Below are positions 25,801-35,995 of a stretch of 64,000 nt of DNA, piece by piece. Numbering within the stretch: position 1 is the stretch's first letter; each line of letters opens with the position of its first letter. Source of the stretch: Cheilinus undulatus (Eukaryota > Chordata > Actinopteri > Labriformes > Labridae); NCBI RefSeq assembly GCF_018320785.1, contig NC_054872.1, positions 23,270,769 through 23,334,768 on the forward strand. The letters are read 5' to 3'. The translations under genes were made by a program, and so were the position numbers. Below the pieces are notes generated by a model. It did not search any database. It worked only from the letters and a program-made list of their open reading frames with translations, and had not been told where the DNA came from.

Positions 25801-25885
25801 GCAGCAGCAGCCGCTGATCCGCTACCATGCTCGGATCACTGAAAATCGGCCAGTCTTCGTCGAAATGCGCGATGGGTGCTGCCAT
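13841..25885 (-). CDS. fez2: Fasciculation and elongation protein zeta-2
   Basis: Nine coding exons on the - strand: 25885-25530, 22156-22048, 21863-21747, 21575-21443, 21286-21021, 20831-20751, 20608-20533, 20451-20386 and 13857-13841. They total 1,221 nt, or 406 residues. FEZ proteins are cytoplasmic kinesin-1 adaptors for axonal and vesicle transport. Exon 1 has the conserved SMEDLVNDFDEKLSACF (about residues 77-93). Exons 2-3 carry NYGHVMPVDWKQS and DDEELREQLDMHSIIVS, which match FEZ2 and not FEZ1. Exons 5-8 code the coiled coil (SEELVQQLALRDELDFEKEV) and RFSMEGLSSVIQNS. The C-terminus LLTDYILK-VLCPT is conserved; VLCPT comes from a 17-nt coding piece behind a 6.5-kb intron. The start is the first ATG in a GC-rich region. 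The exon 3 edge may be off by one base. Divergent from ubxn11. Confidence 0.93.
14090..14755 (-). mobile_element. Decayed Tc1/mariner-type copy (same family as 132-840)
   Basis: The family is recognised from diagnostic pieces in reverse orientation: GAATAAAAATAGATTATAGTG with TTTGCAAACC near 14103-14140, GCCTGCAACATGTTGCAAAA near 14191, and GGTCAGTCTAGTACCCACTC near 14737. The last is the complement of the transposase region around the SPDLSPIENVW-like motif. The middle is degenerate. There is no open frame and no intact terminal repeat. Confidence 0.65.
14927..16318. mobile_element. Penelope-like retroelement fragment, 5'-inverted
   Basis: Two reverse-transcriptase pieces meet head-to-head at 15421/15422. 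The upstream piece reads on the - strand (15421-14927): IVIRKADKGGVVVI, then FYTLPKIHKS and PGCPIVAGT. The downstream piece reads on the + strand (15422-16318): KLPSYLKDTTDFLNKI, CTMDVTSLNTSVPH, SVSFLDDLV, and a C-terminal stretch with VARHFNEMGHKVCTLRCQ, from the region where these elements carry a GIY-YIG endonuclease. The motif set fits fish Penelope-like elements (Neptune/Poseidon group). In an intact element the second piece follows the first directly, so the 5' part has been inverted and about 25 residues at the joint are absent. It looks dead. It lies in the fez2 last intron. Confidence 0.8.
19196..19440. repeat. AGCT/TAGC motif-dense stretch
   Basis: About 245 bp in which TAGCT, AGCTA, GTTAGC and related words recur every 8-15 bp (for example AGCTAAAGCTAACATAGCTA and TAGCTAAAGCTAACTTAGCT). 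The spacing is irregular, so it is not a clean tandem repeat. Similar GCTAAC-rich sequence is common in teleost genomes. It lies in the fez2 last intron. Confidence 0.5.
22157..25529 (-). other. fez2 first intron
   Basis: A 3.4-kb intron between the start exon and the exon coding NYGHVMPVDW. It carries the RTE-like LINE tail at 23264-23798. Motifs resembling hAT ends (AGGGATGCACAAT near 23078, TTGTCCTGCCCTAATGC near 24328) suggest an older DNA transposon around or across that tail, but the edges are unclear. The rest is AT-rich without recognisable features. Confidence 0.5.
23264..23798 (+). mobile_element. RTE-type LINE 3' tail with an internal direct duplication
   Basis: Two similar blocks of about 97 bp, at 23264-23360 and 23603-23700, share ATTAGCCCTATCTCCCAATA, GATCTGGATC and CCCAAAATCTA. 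The second continues into CATGAAAATCCATACATGAC, TTTTTGAGTTATGTTGCTAAC and a tail of AAACAAACAAAC repeats, the 3'-end style of fish RTE LINEs as I remember them. The 240 bp between the blocks is of unknown origin. No reverse-transcriptase coding remains, so this is a 5'-truncated insertion. Confidence 0.6.
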
Positions 25886-26558
25886 TGCCCGGACCAGCCT
25901 AACAGTCCCGGGTTAGTGATGGATGTGTCTCGGGACTGGCAGGCCTCAGCATCCTCTCTGAATGCCTGCTACTTCCCTCCGAGAGTGAGGCTGAGCCGGA
26001 CAGTATGGCTGCTCCGCTCCGGGAGGCCGACTAGTGGCTAAAAGTGACCGGATAAGTAGCAGAGGATGAGATTATGACAACGCAGGGACAGCTGCTCATT
26101 AATTATCATAGCAATATACTGAGACATATGTTCAAATGTTTTAAAACCCCACATTTTTATATTTACAGCTTCATAATCGATTTCACTGGAATACATTTTC
26201 TTGTTGGAAATACTGCTTGTCTTAAGTATTGTTATTTTTTATTTTCAATTTTTTTATTTATTTATTTATTTTTTTTGCAAAAAATGAACATGGATAAACA
26301 TCCAGTCGTATGTCAGTCATAAGAATAGGTCACATAAATATAAAAAAACTACAAAGTTTGTATGACAGACGTTTTAAAGAAACAGCGCCCTCCAGCGGCT
26401 CAAACGGAACCATCCAAATGTCATTCCATAGCAAACCCCTGCGTTGCTATGGGCAACAGACTCCAAACAAACTGAAAGAAACTCGTGAAGTTACTCTCGA
26501 CAGGCCAGTACCTGACCCAGTCTGCGATATTTAGACTAACCCTCCATTGAGAGGTAGA
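25886..26558. promoter_or_regulatory. Divergent promoter region between fez2 and ubxn11
   Basis: The start codons of fez2 (- strand, 25885) and ubxn11 (+ strand, 26559) are 673 bp apart. The part next to fez2 (roughly 25740-26050) is clearly richer in GC and CpG than the surrounding AT-rich DNA, as expected for a CpG-type promoter, and continues into fez2 exon 1. No TATA box stands out. Shared, bidirectional use is inferred from geometry only. Confidence 0.55.
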
Positions 26559-29500
26559 ATGAGCTCGCCTCTGTCCATGCTGAAGAAGACGAGGCGCACT
26601 CCTCTGAAGAGCCCTCTGAATGAAAAACCGTAGGTTACTCACTGGAACATGAAAACGAAATGCTAATTTTTGTGTGACTGTAGATTTATTAAATTGTGTT
26701 TGGCTTGTAGGAGCATTGAGAAAGTACCTTTCAGGAGGAATCTGTTAAAAGGTAGGTTGTCTTCTTGTCTTATTATGGTTTTAGCCATTTGGCGGCCCCA
26801 GGCAAGGAGCATCATGAGGCTCTCCTCCATTTTGCTTTAAGCAATCGGCACCAGTGAGGATGAATATTTTGAAGTATATGTTTCATTTAAACAAAGACAA
26901 CGAAATACATAAATACAGGAGTAGGCAGAACTTGCTAATCACCTTTTAAATAAGTAACAAGATGACTGAAAGATTACACTTCTAAATAGTTTAGCACTCC
27001 TCAAGACAAGATAAAATAAATAGAAATAAAGAATATAAACACTTTAGGTGTAATATCATTTTTTTGCCACAGATTTAAAATATAAAAATTATTGTTTTGC
27101 AATATTACCACACATTCATTCAAACAATCAACCAATCTTTGTTTCGATAGTGCCAATTCATAACTGAAGTTATCTCAAGACGCTTTACAAAAAGGGCAAG
27201 TCCAGACCACACCCTCCTTTGTGGCCTATTATAATAGACCAGTGTTAATTATTGGTATTATGATAAATAGCCTACTATACCCTATTATAATAAAGAATGT
27301 TTTGGTGCTATTGTATGTGTTTTGTGTACCTTACTAATATTCAACATCCTCATCTTTATTATTTAGGCTACAGCCTTTTTATGTATATTTCCACTGGTGG
27401 AGTGAGGGGGTGGCTTATGGGGCTTAAACTCCATTAGCCCCATTTCTCAAAAGCCCTGAATCTTTAGGTTGGTCAAAGTATTTATTCTGCTTAGTGTTAT
27501 GATCAGTAAATCCCAAAGGAAATCATTCAAAGTTTACAAATGGAGATGGAAATGTAATTCTTGTAGGCAAACTGAAAGGCAAAGAGATCACACAGCAATA
27601 CAAAAAAAACTGTCCAGAACCCCAAATTTTGCTTGTGAAAAAGAAACACCTGGCTTTTTTGCCTTTATTTAGGTAAAACAGGTGAAAATGTTATATCTTC
27701 AAAATGGTTCATTATGGTTTTGGAATGATAGCCACACTTTTTTGACAGTTTTTTCTTTAAAATAGATTATGTTGGCCTTAAAGGATGCTTTTTTGAGTTG
27801 GAAGCGCATTATTTTTTCCCTGTAAAGGAGTTTGATGCATGCTGCTCCTGCAGCGTGGAATCTACTACTGGAGACTTTGTGTCTTGGGGAGCTGGTCTTT
27901 TTGAATCTTTTCAAAAGCAGATTGAAGGTGCTGGAGAAATATGAACCATGTTGTAGATGTTTTTGACTAATGGCTTTGTGCTCTGTTACTTAGAATAGGT
28001 TGGTTCGCGGGGTCCGATTTGCTGGTGGGATTTACCCCCTTTGCTACTGATAAACCCTCCATGATCAATTTTCACCCCACGGGGAGATGGGAGAGATATG
28101 TTTTATCCCTGCCTCTGCTCCAGCTGTCCATACCTCTGTTTCTCATTGCAGAAAATGTTACTGTTGACCAAAATGTGTTTTCCATCATTTTAAACTGTAG
28201 AGGTGGAGCCAGAGTTATATGAGATTACAAGTACTGACTAGTACTTATTCTGACATGATTATTTTATACAAATAAGACTGAGTAAAATAATAATAGTGAA
28301 ATAATAAAGGCAGCAGATTCTTATATTAAACCACATTAAAAGGTTGGGGTCATAAAAAAAAGAGTTTTACTGAGAGCATTAAAACATGAATGACAAAAGA
28401 CAAAGATGTCAACATCTATACATGACAGCACATAATAACATGAAGCAAAATCAATCAAATACATCACTTAAACATTATTGAAGAACTGCATGTGAGGAAT
28501 ATAAACAAGCTAGTTCATTTGGAATAAAGAACTGAATTCGTACTGAATTATCAGAGCTGTGTTGTACAAAGGATGTGATGCCTTTTTCTGCCCCATGCCT
28601 TTTGTACCCAAGGTTAAGCATTTATATTTACCAGAGGGAGAGCTGTTCCTACTATACAGATGTATAAACCTGATCCTAGTAACAGATAAAACATCAAGAG
28701 CCTTTTTTAAATGTGAAAAATGTCTGATAACAGAGATTCAGGCAGAATTGGCAGCTGAAGATGAATCCTCTGATCAAACTCCCTCGCAGACCTCTAACAC
28801 TCCAATCCACCTTGTCTCAACTTCAAAGCCAAAAGCCCCTTCAAAGAAAGGTAAATTTAACATATTTACTCATTAACCAGTTTATTTTAATGGCATGCAC
28901 GGGATACTTTTACCTATGTGCGAGTCTTCACACCCAGGTGCTCCACCAAGTGACTTTGAGCTCATGTCAGCCATGATGCAGCGAGTGACCCTGCTGGAGA
29001 GAACAGTGAGGAGCCAAGCACAGGAGATAGAGCAGAAGGTAGTCCCTGCGACAAAACTAAAAATCTAAAGTCTTTCAAATATAGCTCTAAAAATAGTTTT
29101 TTTTTCTAAAGGACAAAAGGATTTCTGTCCTGGAGGGGAAACTGAGGCTTCTGAAGGAATCAGGTAACAATCGAGTCTGATACATCTAACATTCACGTGT
29201 TTGATTTGGACTTCACCTTTTCATTGTCTTTTACTAGAGAGCACACGTCATACTGAAAGCAGAGAGGATGTTAAAAGACGGTGCCAAGAACTGCAGAATC
29301 AAGTGTGTGAAATGGAGGTAAGCTGAATAACACATCAAACTCTTAGACTTCATATTGTGATCATTCTACCACTCTACCATCTGATTGCTGTCCTGCAGAG
29401 GTTTCTGAATGACTACGGTTTGATCTGGGTTGGAGATGAAGGCGAGCAGCTACACAACTCAGAAAGCGACTTCTGGCAGCCAGGTGGCTTCCGACAGCTT

Positions 29501-32500
29501 CAGCATATCCTCTCAAAACATTAACTGTATCTTCTACCTGAAATAAGCCCTAACCTGCTGGTTATCTTCTCTGCTTAAGACACCTCTGAGGTCAGGAACT
29601 TCCACATGAACTTTGACCTTGTGCTGCAGAGGATCAAGGAGCTTAACGTCCTCGCCGGGGAGGGAGAGTGTTTCATTCAGTCGACCTCCACAGGAGCTCA
29701 GCTGGCAATGAAGGATCCTATTAAACTGAGTCTGTATAAAAACGGCATTGTCATGTTTAACGGACCTTTCCGCTCCTATCAGGAGCAAAGCACAAAGGTT
29801 AGCTCACTAGAGCGAGGGGAAAATCTGAACACTTAAAAAAAAAAAAAGTTGTCTTAATTCTGTTTTTGCTTTTGCAGCAGTGCATGCAGGATCTGATGGA
29901 TGGGTATTTTCCATCCGAGCTCCAGGACAGGTTCCCAGATGGTGTGCCTTTTGAGGTTTGTTTTTGTTTGTATGAGAGCAAATATGTGAAATTAAGTTCC
30001 TACAGATTCAGATTTTATTTGTGCAGGTTCATGACAGACGAGACAAGGAATTTAGCTCCAGACTACCATGGAATACAGAAGCTGATCTTGGGAAGAAAGA
30101 TGAATCATCAAATGTCTTCAGCTTTCAGTCACCTGGTCTGTCCTGCAAACATGACACCAACATTACTCTCAAATATCAGAGACACACCAATCTCATCTGA
30201 TTTCTAGGCTTGAACAATGACTGGTACAAATTACTAATGCAAATGTAATACGTTTGCCTCACCATGTGGATGAGACTTTTATTTTTCATTTTAAGTGCAT
30301 GGCAACATATTTCACTTTGCTTTACTTTGAAAAACTAAATGGAACAGTTTTGCATAAGTTTCAGGTGGCTTTGAGAACTTTTAAAACAAACAGCTGACTC
30401 TTTAACATCCCCTCCCTCTCAGCTACATTGGAGCCTGTTGAGAAAAGGCTGCTGAGAAAAGTATGTGTTTAAAAAAACATTTGGTTTGACCATGAATGAC
30501 ATCAGGAAGTTTAGAAATGAAAACAAAGAAATCCTTTGGATTACATGTAAACTATTATTTAACATTAAAACAACACTGTAACTGACAAGCTGTGAGCTCT
30601 GTAGAGCACTGAATAAAAATATGCCCCTTTTTATTGAGCCTTAAATCTAATTTTATATATTGAACACTTTTGCAGTTTGGTTCCCTGAGGAAACCCTGAG
30701 AAATTCCTAAATGACAAAAGTCAATTCTTCAAGAACTCTGTAGTTCAGACCTAAAACCTCAGTGTTTTGTGCCCACTATTAAGTTCAAGAAATAAGGGTT
30801 TTCTTTTTTCTACAAAAAGCAGCCGAGATAGGTCTGTTGATTTCTGCTTCTATGTGCAGCCTATACACCAGCTAGAAATAGCAGAAGTTGCAATATTTGC
30901 TGATACTTTTTTAGCTATCAATGCTGATAAAATAATGCATCCCAAATCTGATGTGATCCAGTACAATTTAATGTGATACAATATGATATGAAGTAACAGA
31001 ATTTGATACAATTTTATTCAACATGCTACAATATGTCATGATACATTATGAAACAATTTAATTCAACATGGTATTACATATGATTTAACATGATACAATT
31101 CAATATGACACAATGCAATACAATACGATAACACACCTTCATTCATGTAATTTATTTAAGCAGCACCTTGAGGAGTTATTGAGTAGTGATGCTGTAAGTA
31201 CCACTACACCACCATATTTTCTTTAAATATCAACATTTGCCTCCAGTCATTTGAAAGCTTTATCATGATGAAGGATGACAAAATAATGCTGCATCAATAT
31301 CTTAAACCCACTCCAACTTTTTTCAAAGTTGGTTTAAAAGAAGTTTATAAATAGCTTAATCAACATGGACTTCAACATGGGACAGAAACACCAGACTCCT
31401 GTTTAGTACACCATAACTATAAGTAGAACAATAGAGCTTCTGAAGCATTTAAAATGAGCAGCACCATGAAGGCTAAATATGGCAGAACTTGAAAGGAAAG
31501 ATACATGAAATTACATACATACCCATGTAAAATGTAGAATGTAAGTGCTCTGTCCAGATTGGGACCCATGTCAAAGTAAAATTGGTATCAGTATCAAATT
31601 GGTTCATTGCTCCTTAAAAGATGCACTAAAGGTTAAAATCCTCTGCTTTAATCATTCATGTTAAATGTTTTAGGAAAGACTCTGAGCGTGGATCAGTTCC
31701 TGAATAAGATGCCCAGGATGACTGTGAAAGCTGGTCGAGTGATTAATATCAGAGACTCACTGAGGACTGTCCTACAGGTAAGCAGTGACAGGTTTCATGT
31801 GTTTGAAAAACAGAAGATCATTCATAAAAATGTGCATGTTTTTGCTTTTGAACATCACCTCAGTATTCTCTTATCTCCATGTCATCAGGGTTCATGTGAC
31901 ACCCAGAGCAGCTCAGTGATCCTCGTGGACACGCCGGCACTGCAAGCCATGAAAGAGAGGTAAAACAGAGTCAGTGGTAAAAGCAAACGGGTTCATGACT
32001 TGACAAATATATTGCTATGTAAAGTTTTCTAAGATATTACAAAATATAAACACAACATGACTATATGACAAAGAGATCTGGAATATATCCTCATCTGAAA
32101 GTAAATAACATTTTCCATTAAGGATTTTTCAAGAAGACAGTGAAAGAATTAAGATGAATGATGTGTATGATGTTCATATCTTGTATCTATGCAGTCATTG
32201 AGAGTCTACAAGACAAAACTGGTGTTTTATGTTGTTATGTTGTTATAGGGGTTGAAACTGTTCTACATGAAGTAACAGTGATTAAAATGCTCTTTAGCCA
32301 CAACAGCTGATTGTAAAAGTTTGAGCAGATTACTGTGTGCTACCAGTCTGAAAAATAGGGCAGGTCACCACAGATGGCCAGCTCTCGTTAGCTTGTATTG
32401 GGGTCTTAGATTCAGAGTCTCAGACTAGTCTGAGCTTTCTTATTGTGTCAAATGTGTCTGCGTGTAAAATTTTACAGACTGCAGGGAGTCAACCCTAACC

Positions 32501-33327
32501 GGCCTTCTTCTGCCAGAGGTGTTATTACGCTGAAGGTGAAATCAGAAGATGGAAATCATACTTACATACTGAAAATGAGCTTCACGGAAACCATCGGCCA
32601 CCTGCGGGAGTATCTGGACAAACATAGGTGGGAAGAAGCCACGCTACCCTGCACTGACAATGTATCTCTTGAAACACTATTTCATACTGAACTAGTTTTG
32701 TCTAAAATGTAGATTAATTTACAATAATTAATCACATTAAATAATAGCATAACTTAAAAATGTAAGCAGATTATTTGGACTCTAACTGCATCAAACAACC
32801 ATCCACAGTAGCTTTGTAAATTAGATAAAGACACATGCCAAAAATATCTAATCTTCATTTTTATCATTTTATCCACCCCAAAAATGAACACTGTTACATC
32901 TGCATTCAGTCTCTCCTCCTCCTGTACCTGTCTGCATACTTAAAATAACAGAAAAGAGCTGAGGATCATCCGAACTACAGCTTCAAAATACATCTTTTAA
33001 TGTGTAATCTTTTTTTGTTTACAACAAATCTATGTTGCTGTTTCAAATGCTTGTCGCAAATTTTGAAGCCATTTAGAAGCATGCTCTTTCCAGTCCTTTT
33101 ATTATTTCACCTACCTGTAAAAGCCTGTAATTCACTGATATCACTATATTTTACATTACAGAGGGGCTTGTCCACATGGTTATGACATCATCAGTGCATA
33201 CCCACAATGCTGCTACGACGAAGACAGCCACACACTCCAGTTATACGGACTCACATCTAACGCTTATTTGCTGCTGCGAAAGAGAAAACCACCACATTCA
33301 CTGGCTGAAGTCAAACAAAACTGTTAA
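26559..33327 (+). CDS. ubxn11: UBX domain-containing protein 11 (socius homologue)
   Basis: Fourteen coding exons: 26559-26629, 26711-26751, 28734-28850, 28938-29038, 29112-29163, 29238-29317, 29399-29483, 29580-29797, 29878-29955, 30027-30135, 31674-31777, 31889-31959, 32478-32627 and 33162-33327. They total 1,443 nt, or 480 residues. MSSPLSMLKKTRRTPL matches the human N-terminus (MSSPLASLSKTRK). Residues 77-155 are a coiled coil ending at FLNDYGLIWVGD. A SEP domain follows at about 225-290 (LYKNGIVMFNGPF, GYFPSELQDRFPDGVPFEV), and a UBX domain at about 387-465 (ITLKVKSEDG to LYGLTSNAYLLLRKRK). The p97-binding FPR loop of typical UBX domains reads YPQ here; human UBXN11 also lacks FPR. The GPGPGPSP tail of the human protein is absent. 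UBXN11 has been linked to Rnd GTPases and actin. Exons 1-3 are the least certain. Confidence 0.92.
27120..27240 (+). repeat. Dispersed teleost repeat fragment
   Basis: The motif TGAAGTTATCTCAAGACGCT followed by TTACAAAAAGGGCAAGTCCAGACC is one I recall as a frequent interspersed repeat in teleost genomes. It lies in ubxn11 intron 2 (26752-28733). The class is not known to me and the edges are approximate. The rest of that intron shows nothing recognisable. Confidence 0.4.
30950..31135. repeat. Degenerate ATACAAT/GATACA-type repeat
   Basis: GATACAATATGATA, TGATACAATT, TGATACATTATG, TGATACAATTCAATATGACA and CAATACAATACGATA recur across about 185 bp. This looks like a decayed five-base (ATACA) simple repeat. 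It lies in the ubxn11 intron at 30136-31673, where nothing else was recognised. Confidence 0.55.
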
Positions 33328-33856
33328 AAGCTTCTCCATGTTTGTGAGAGACTTATGTTTAATAGCAGCAGCTGACATTTGTTACTATAAATGGATGACC
33401 TGACACAACCTTATTTCCCACAAACATGATGTCAGATGAGATGATTTTCAGTTAGAGTATGAGCACTGTGATTTTCTAAATGTAAAATTTGTTCAGCTCT
33501 TTGTGTGGGACTCACTGGGATCGAATTATTACATAACAGGAGGACAGGGATTGCTGCTTTTCTAAAAACAGACTTGGTGGCTCCACTGTGACTGATAGGT
33601 GCACTACAGTTTTTGGCACTGAGTAAAGAATATGTCTTTTTGTGGAAACATTTCTTTGTGTCATTTCTGGTCAGAAGGAAAATACTCGGTCTTCTGACCT
33701 TCTATACCCTGATGTTTTTACATTAGCCTTGTGTTTTATTGTGTTTTATTATCATTTTTCATTGTACAGCATTTTGGTTGACTTTTTGTTGTTGTAAATG
33801 TCCTTTATAAAGAATGTGGATTAGATATAATGGCAAAACAATGTTTAATAATCAAC

Positions 33857-34140
33857 TAGGGCTGGGCAAAACCCTAGGTTGATCAAAATCTGGGTTAAAT
33901 TGTCCTACTGCAATTTTCAAATGACAGATGCAATATTTTTAAATCTAAAATGTTTAACAATTTACCAGTTTGTTTTTTTGCTGTGGAGATGTTACAATCT
34001 ACATATCATATAAAAAATTAAAGTGCCAATATTTATTGAATTGTTTACAAATCCTTTCAAATACAACAATTCGTATCAAATTTGTAATTTTAGTTTAAAT
34101 AACTGCAGCAAGATATGTCTTTCCTTAAGTTCAGCCCTAG
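33857..34140. mobile_element. MITE-like element, probable hAT relative
   Basis: A 284-bp AT-rich segment whose ends form a perfect 9-bp inverted repeat (CTAGGGCTG and CAGCCCTAG), similar to the GGGCTGGGC-type ends of fish hAT MITEs. An 8-bp target duplication is not evident, so the edges and the class are provisional. Confidence 0.5.
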
Positions 34141-34354
34141 TGTATCTATTTAATATCGTGCTGGTTAAAATATATAATAATTTATTGCTTTAGTTTGTTG
34201 AAAATAAAAGAAAACTATTGCATGTTAAATTGAAATTGCAATACGGGGGAAAATAATTGCAATTAGATCTTTTTTTCTTATATTTTGTCCCAAAAATCAG
34301 GCATCATGAAATTGTATAAAAATGGGAACATTTTAAAACAAAAAGCAGAAAATC

Positions 34355-34360
34355 TTTATT
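34355..34360 (-). terminator. Candidate poly(A) signal of cep85
   Basis: AATAAA on the - strand, 1.64 kb past the cep85 stop codon and the first I noted in that direction. Another lies further on near 34031-34036. Assignment is by position only. Confidence 0.4.
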
Positions 34361-35995
34361 TCTAAAATATGCAAATACAAACAAGGACCAAAGTATGAAA
34401 ATATAAACATCTTTTCCCTTTTGCAAAAAACATTTGAGATGTTAAGGCATGCGGAGCCTGACTTTTTCCTAAAATACATTTTGTGCTACGTATGTTTTAA
34501 AAAGGTCCCATGAAATGAAAAATGGCTTGTGTGTCCCTGGATGTTGTTGCATATTTTTGTATCAAAATCCCTTTCACTTCCTGTAAAGTGTCAAGTTTTT
34601 TAATGGCTTCTCCTACACACGGGCAAATATAAAACTCGCCTGATGACAATGTGATTGAGGGCTGAACCAGCCAACCCTTCTGATCATCATTGGCATAATT
34701 CTTGTTCTCTGAAAAGTTATCACTTCCAGTCTTTTAGCGCTGCCCAACATTAAAACCAGACCAAACATCCTAATTTCATAAAAACAGGACAAACCACAGG
34801 AGAAAACTACAATCTTGAAACACTTCATGGGACCTTTACACACTGTGGACGCTAAGTTTGCTCAAACGCATTAATTAATTAGCACATTGTTACAGCAACA
34901 CAACCCACTGAGTTGTCAATGCAAACAAAATAAATAATACTGAAGATTAATACTGTTGCTCAGTCATACCGATATAACATTTAACCTCTCTGTCTAATGC
35001 AGTTCAGCCTGAAATATACATTATACTGTGAAGTTACACAGAATGAAGAGTTTCAACCAACCTCACTCATCTAACAGGAACAAAAACAGTGTCGGGCCTC
35101 CACTAGCTCCAAAGAGATCTGCTACATTCAGAGTCAGGGAATGTATCGACTATCCTACTACGCTGAGAGAAAGGTCATGTTAGAAGAGCTTGCTGCAAAA
35201 AGCCCTTTGTGGTTGGTCTGAAAATGAATTAGCATCGTGGTTGCAAACGTGACAGAAAGGCACATGTTGGTGTTCATTCAGAACGAGGCCTGCAGCAGAG
35301 AGGAGCATTCACAAACATTCACAGACTCGACCAGAGTTTTTCTTTGGTATCAAAACTGTTGGAGGCCTGTCGGTGTCAGAAGCTGATTTTTGGTATTAAA
35401 CCCTTCAATTTGTACAGCTTTTTAGTCAAATGTTACAGAGCTGACCATTTTAAATAATGGCATGTTAGTAACATTTCCTCATTAATGCAGTTCAAAGCAC
35501 AGAGTTAAATACTTTCAGTTGATTGTCAACCACTTCTTGAATAATTCCCCTGCTGAGGAAAATTAACACTTAAATAAATTATATATGTGGGACTTCTAAA
35601 CAAAAAGCTATCCACTAGAGTGGAACAAAAAGGATAAGACTGTTTGGTTACTGATGCTATCATGTCATCATTATTCAAAAAGACACACGCACACAATGCT
35701 TAAGGATCAAGTATTAGAGGTAAGTTATTTCCTGTTAGCCCTTGGACTGAAATAGATGAACTCACCAGGGGATGGGGGGGTTCTGAGCTACAGGCAGGCG
35801 GCTCGAAGATAGACGTACTGTCAGTCTAGAGAAGGAGAAGCTAAACCATTTGGGCTTTCCTCTGTCCTCATTTTTAAAAGATTAAAATCCAGTCCTTGTT
35901 CTGACATTCAGTAACTGAAAGACGAGCCCATTTTAGAGTCTCCAGAGGTGAAACTGGGCTTTTGTAAAGTTTATTCCATCATCTGGGTGCAGAGG

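Larger units (their letters stand above)
33328..35995. other. Convergent spacer: 3' UTRs of ubxn11 and cep85
   Basis: ubxn11 (+, stop 33325-33327) and cep85 (-, stop 35996-35998) run towards each other here. The 2.7 kb should hold both 3' UTRs. A canonical AATAAA for cep85 (TTTATT on this strand) is at 34355-34360, which would give a UTR of about 1.65 kb. No AATAAA was seen for ubxn11 before 33850. A MITE-like insert lies at 33857-34140. No gene is visible. Confidence 0.5.
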
